DNA of 6,315 bases from Gammaproteobacteria bacterium (GTDB lineage Bacteria; Pseudomonadota; Gammaproteobacteria; UBA12402): NCBI GenBank assembly GCA_028282395.1, contig JANQHY010000022.1, positions 1 to 6,315 of the forward strand, in the 5' to 3' direction. This document shows, piece by piece, positions 5,531 through 6,315 of the stretch. The position numbers and the translations under genes are program-made. The notes beneath the pieces are model-generated. The model did no database searches. It saw only the letters and a program-made list of their open reading frames with translations, and was not told where the DNA came from. The stretch's first letter is position 1. Each line of letters begins with the position of its first letter.

Positions 5531-6315
5531 ATGTCAGTTAATAGTCACTTTTATGCTTCGCTAAATAATAAGGAGCATCTGTTACAAGAAGATTTGATTA
5601 TTGTCAATCGCCGTCTTCTCGCTCTGCTTGATAGCGTTGCAATATTTCAACAACAAGAAGAAGAAACGATATTTGAACAAGAGCTGGATGAAGAGATGAA
5701 CCAACAGATTAATTATCATATACAGAATTACTCTGTTCTACTGGTCGAAGATAATCTCGTCGCACAACGTATTAGTCAATCACAATTGAACCACTTTAAT
5801 TGCCGTGTTGATATCGCCGATACAGGTGAAGAGGCACGCTCCTTAATGCAAAAACAGCGCTACGATCTGGTTCTACTCGATATCGGCTTGCCCGACTGCG
5901 ATGGTCGCGAAATTGTCCGTGAAGTGCGCGCCAAAGAGGAGTCACCAAATCGTGAAACACCTATTGTCGCCCTTACTGCCCACCTACCTGATGAAGAGAA
6001 GCATACCTGCTTTGAATCTGGCATTGATTATATTCTTTATAAACCTCTAACCACGGAAGGTGTTAAGTCGGTACTCAATACTTTCTTAGGTGTACAAACC
6101 CCCACTGATGAAGAAAACCTCACGTTTATGGCGGAAGATGATGAGAGTGAAGAGGATAAAATGCCAGTGATTGATCTGGCAGCATCAGCAAAGTTGATGC
6201 AATGTGATGAAGAGAGCGTAAAACGTCTACTAACTATGTTAGTAGAGAGCCTGCCTGAAGAACAAGCGGCAATGGAACAAGCTTATCAGAAAAAAGCGTG
6301 GCCAGAACTGAGAAA
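5531..6315 (+). CDS. Response-regulator receiver protein with a probable C-terminal Hpt domain (runs off the right edge)
   Basis: The visible 261 codons encode a cytosolic phosphorelay protein. Residues 1-65 are a polar, glutamine/glutamate-rich and probably helical or coiled-coil leader with no membrane segment. Residues 67-188 are a complete receiver domain: acidic pair Glu73-Asp74 in VLLVEDN, phospho-acceptor Asp117 in LLDIGLPDCDG, Thr149 in VALTAH and Lys171 in LYKPL. These are the residues needed for phosphorylation. An acidic linker (192-210, with EDDESEED) follows, then PVIDLAASAKLMQ…LPEEQAAMEQA from 212 on, which resembles the first helices of an Hpt domain. The phospho-histidine would lie beyond the edge. 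The receiver most resembles those in ArcB/BarA-type hybrid kinases, yet no kinase or sensor domain precedes it, so phosphate must come from a separate kinase. No DNA-binding domain is visible. Own promoter and ribosome site suggest independent transcription, divergent from the mevalonate side. Confidence 0.9.
   Translation, partial: MSVNSHFYASLNNKEHLLQEDLIIVNRRLLALLDSVAIFQQQEEETIFEQELDEEMNQQINYHIQNYSVLLVEDNLVAQRISQSQLNHFNCRVDIADTGEEARSLMQKQRYDLVLLDIGLPDCDGREIVREVRAKEESPNRETPIVALTAHLPDEEKHTCFESGIDYILYKPLTTEGVKSVLNTFLGVQTPTDEENLTFMAEDDESEEDKMPVIDLAASAKLMQCDEESVKRLLTMLVESLPEEQAAMEQAYQKKAWPELR

Noticed and set aside
1..6315. CRISPR array, insertion sequence, tRNA or attachment site
   Set aside because: No regularly spaced repeats, transposase-like frame, terminal inverted repeats with target duplication, or cloverleaf was found.

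Overview
The window looks like a piece of a gammaproteobacterial chromosome, possibly related to the Legionella/Coxiella group. This placement is an inference. It rests on a mevalonate-pathway gene block, which is rare in gammaproteobacteria but known in that group, next to a receiver–Hpt phosphorelay protein. Coding regions have moderate GC and the intergenic DNA is AT-rich. No mobile element, CRISPR array, tRNA or rRNA was seen.

Positions 1-4725 (minus strand) hold a compact mevalonate operon, read from right to left. It encodes a soluble class I HMG-CoA reductase (3691-4725), a fusion of HMG-CoA synthase with a GHMP kinase (1485-3683), a second stand-alone GHMP kinase (530-1492), and the N-terminal part of diphosphomevalonate decarboxylase (1-543, running off the left edge). 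Genes are separated by 7 bases or overlap by 8 and 14 bases. Two of the four starts appear to be non-ATG (TTG and GTG), each placed 6 bases after a good Shine-Dalgarno sequence. Together the enzymes would turn acetoacetyl-CoA plus acetyl-CoA into isopentenyl diphosphate: HMGS, HMGR, mevalonate kinase, phosphomevalonate kinase, decarboxylase. Which kinase domain does which phosphorylation cannot be settled from motifs alone.

Positions 4726-4963 form the upstream region of the operon. It has an extended -10 promoter close to HMGR, a small inverted repeat around the HMGR start, and a block (about 4801-4945) rich in complementary segments, some mutually exclusive. A further promoter-like sequence lies at the right end of this block, so the block may be a long structured leader or a small RNA.

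Positions 4964-5239 (minus) encode a 91-residue acidic, mostly helical protein that I do not recognise. Positions 5240-5530 are AT-rich and non-coding. They contain a clear plus-strand intrinsic terminator with no plus-strand gene before it, then a good promoter and ribosome binding site for the last gene. That gene (5531 to the right edge, plus strand) encodes a response-regulator receiver domain followed by the start of what looks like an Hpt domain, with no histidine kinase domain in the visible part.
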